A stretch of DNA of 6,541 nucleotides. Source: a bacterium (GTDB taxonomy: Bacteria > Oederibacteriota > JAJYGY01). The first letter of the stretch is position 1. Every line of letters begins with the position of its first letter. The notes under the pieces were generated by a model. The model saw only the letters and a program-made list of their open reading frames with translations, searched no databases and was not told where the DNA came from. Shown piece after piece: positions 4,875 to 6,541 of this stretch. Both the position numbers and the translations under genes were made by a program. The stretch covers positions 1 to 6,541 of the forward strand of contig JAJYGY010000370.1 of the NCBI GenBank assembly GCA_021790555.1, written 5' to 3'.

Positions 4875-6541
4875 ATGTACGCCGAAGGCGAAAAGATCCT
4901 GCCGGTCAATATCGAAGACGAGATGAAGAATTCCTACATCGATTACGCCATGAGCGTGATCGTGGGGAGGGCCCTGCCGGACGTGCGCGACGGCCTGAAG
5001 CCGGTGCACCGCAGGATCCTCTACACCATGTGGGACATGGGGCTGGACCACAGCAAGCCCTACCGCAAGTCGGCCAAGATCGTCGGCGAGGTGATGGGCA
5101 ACTTCCACCCCCATGGCGACTCGGCCATCTACGACGCCATGGTTCGCCTGGCCCAGGAATGGAACATGCGTTACTGCCTGGTGGACGGCCAGGGCAATTT
5201 CGGCAGCGTGGACGGCGACCCGCCCGCGGCCATGCGCTACACCGAAGCCAGGCTGGCCAAAATCTCCCAGGAGATGCTGGGCGACATCGAAAAGGAGACG
5301 GTGGATTTCGTCCCCAACTACGACGAAAGCCGCCAGGAGCCCGTCATCCTTCCGGTGAAGCTGCCCAACCTGCTGGTCAACGGCTCGGCCGGCATCGCCG
5401 TCGGCATGGCCACCAACATCCCTCCCCACAACCTGAGGGAGGTGGTGGACGGGGTGGTGATGCTCATCGACAATCCCGAGGCCACGGTCGACGACCTGAT
5501 GAAGGTCATCAAGGGGCCGGATTTCCCCACCGGCGCCTACATCCTGGGCCGCGACGGCATCAAGGACGCCTTCCGCACCGGTCGGGGAAGCGTGCAGCTG
5601 CAGGCCAAGGCCCGCATCGAGACCGACAAGAAGGACCGGGAGAAGATCATCGTCACCGAGCTTCCCTACCAGGTGAACAAGGCCCAGCTCATCGAGACCA
5701 TGGCCGACCTGGTGCGCGACAAGAAGGTGGAGGGCGTGAGGGACCTGCGCGACGAATCCGACCGCGACGGCATGCGCGTGGTCATCGAGCTTTCCAAGGA
5801 CGCCAACGCCCAGGTCATCCTCAACCAGTTCTACAAGTACACCAACCTGCGCACCAGCTTCGGCATCATCATGCTGGCCCTGGTGGACAACCACCCCAAG
5901 GTGCTCAACCTGAAGGGCCTGCTGCACTTCTTCCTGCTGCACCGCAAGGAGATCATCATCCGGCGGGCCAAGTTCGAGCTGGCCAAGGCCGAGCACCGCG
6001 CCCATATTCTGGAAGGATACAAGATCGCCCTGGACAACCTGGACAGGGTCATCAAGCTCATCCGCGCCAGCCGTAACACCGACGAGGCGCGCGAGGGCCT
6101 GATGAAGGCCTTCAAGCTTTCCGAGATCCAGGCCACCGCCATCCTGGAACTGCGCCTGCAGCAGCTGACCAACCTGGAACGCAAGAAGATCGACGACGAG
6201 TACCTGGAGGTCATCAAGACCATCGAGCGCCTGCGCGGCCTGCTGGCCTCGGAAAAGAAGATCTACGCCCTCATCAAGGAGGAGCTGCTGGAGCTGAAGG
6301 AGAAGTACGGGGACGACCGCCGCACCGAGATCATCGCCAAGGTCCAGGACCTGACGGTGGAGGACCTGGTGGCCGAGGAGGAGGTCGTGGTCACGCTTTC
6401 GCACGGCGGCTACATCAAGCGCCTGCCCGTCTCCACCTACCGCGCCCAGAAGCGCGGGGGCAAGGGGGTGGCCGCCATGGGCACGAAGGAGGAGGATTTC
6501 GTCGAGAGCCTCTTCGTGGCCAGCACCCACGACGTCATCCT
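4875..6541 (+). CDS. gyrA: DNA gyrase subunit A (cut by right edge)
   Basis: GyrA cuts and rejoins DNA in the A2B2 gyrase, which introduces negative supercoils ahead of forks. The frame stays open from ATG 4875 to the edge, 555 full codons. Seen in order: DYAMSVIVGRALPDVRDGLK (23-42), the quinolone region GNFHPHGDSAIYDAM with S83 and D87 as in susceptible enzymes, catalytic R121-Y122 in AMRYTEARL, and NGSAGIAVGMATNIPP with the DNA-bending I174; numbering up to here coincides with E. coli. A coiled-coil region follows (about 350-480), then the C-terminal domain start with the GyrA box QKRGGKG at 525-531, which separates GyrA from ParC. AAGGAG ends four bases before ATG, and an in-frame TGA at 4860 fixes the start. 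The rest of the beta-pinwheel is beyond the window. It directly follows dnaN; recF and gyrB are not in between. Confidence 0.97.
   Translation, partial: MYAEGEKILPVNIEDEMKNSYIDYAMSVIVGRALPDVRDGLKPVHRRILYTMWDMGLDHSKPYRKSAKIVGEVMGNFHPHGDSAIYDAMVRLAQEWNMRYCLVDGQGNFGSVDGDPPAAMRYTEARLAKISQEMLGDIEKETVDFVPNYDESRQEPVILPVKLPNLLVNGSAGIAVGMATNIPPHNLREVVDGVVMLIDNPEATVDDLMKVIKGPDFPTGAYILGRDGIKDAFRTGRGSVQLQAKARIETDKKDREKIIVTELPYQVNKAQLIETMADLVRDKKVEGVRDLRDESDRDGMRVVIELSKDANAQVILNQFYKYTNLRTSFGIIMLALVDNHPKVLNLKGLLHFFLLHRKEIIIRRAKFELAKAEHRAHILEGYKIALDNLDRVIKLIRASRNTDEAREGLMKAFKLSEIQATAILELRLQQLTNLERKKIDDEYLEVIKTIERLRGLLASEKKIYALIKEELLELKEKYGDDRRTEIIAKVQDLTVEDLVAEEEVVVTLSHGGYIKRLPVSTYRAQKRGGKGVAAMGTKEEDFVESLFVASTHDVI

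Noticed and set aside
3770..4909. Minus-strand frame of about 379 codons opposite dnaN
   Set aside because: Complement of a clear sliding-clamp gene with low-complexity composition; a codon-bias artefact.
5121..5135. Quinolone-resistance changes in gyrA
   Set aside because: S83 (TCG at 5121) and D87 (GAC at 5133) are the susceptible-type residues.
4859..6076. Plus-strand frame of about 405 codons overlapping gyrA in another register
   Set aside because: Its product is an Arg/Gly/Pro/His-rich string; the register starting at 4875 gives complete GyrA motifs instead.
4821..6530. Long open frame on the minus strand opposite gyrA (about 569 codons)
   Set aside because: It lies wholly antisense to an unmistakable gyrA, its translation is rich in Leu, Val, His, Asp and Gly with no recognisable domain, and GC-rich third positions commonly leave such frames free of stops.

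Overview
This window is a bacterial chromosomal replication-origin (oriC) neighbourhood, made entirely of core genes. To the left of the origin, genes read leftward on the minus strand: rpmH (L34), rnpA (RNase P protein), yidD, and the start of yidC. To the right, genes read rightward on the plus strand: dnaA, dnaN and the first ~556 codons of gyrA. Every gene therefore points away from the rpmH-dnaA gap, as expected if replication starts there and moves with transcription on both sides. Coding DNA is GC-rich with mostly G or C in third codon positions. The two gaps around dnaA are AT-rich (about 30% GC in 1981-2040, 20% GC in 3681-3720).

The YidC has a large periplasmic P1 domain, which points to a diderm (Gram-negative type) bacterium. 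The gene order dnaA-dnaN-gyrA, with no recF or gyrB between, is not the common dnaA-dnaN-recF-gyrB-gyrA arrangement and suggests a lineage away from the best-studied models. I cannot assign a phylum from sequence alone.

Region by region: 1-981 is partial yidC with a GTG start; 1026-1238 yidD; 1309-1665 rnpA; 1683-1820 rpmH. 1821-2141 is the divergent control region and upstream half of the origin, with one good promoter on each strand (minus 1861-1889 for rpmH, plus 1936-1964 for dnaA), three consensus DnaA boxes, an AT-rich tract and two pairs of direct repeats. 2142-3485 is dnaA. 3486-3739 is the downstream half of the origin: dyad symmetries, two abutting near-consensus DnaA boxes, then seven DnaA-trio triplets, an arrangement matching the basal unwinding system known from Bacillus subtilis. 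3740-4840 is dnaN; 4875 to the right edge is gyrA with quinolone-sensitive type residues and an intact GyrA box.

Together the genes cover origin recognition (DnaA), processivity (beta clamp), supercoil relief (gyrase), plus the usual rpmH-linked genes for ribosome assembly, tRNA 5' processing and membrane-protein insertion. I see no mobile element, CRISPR array, tRNA, rRNA or accessory system. The most interesting content is the bipartite origin itself.
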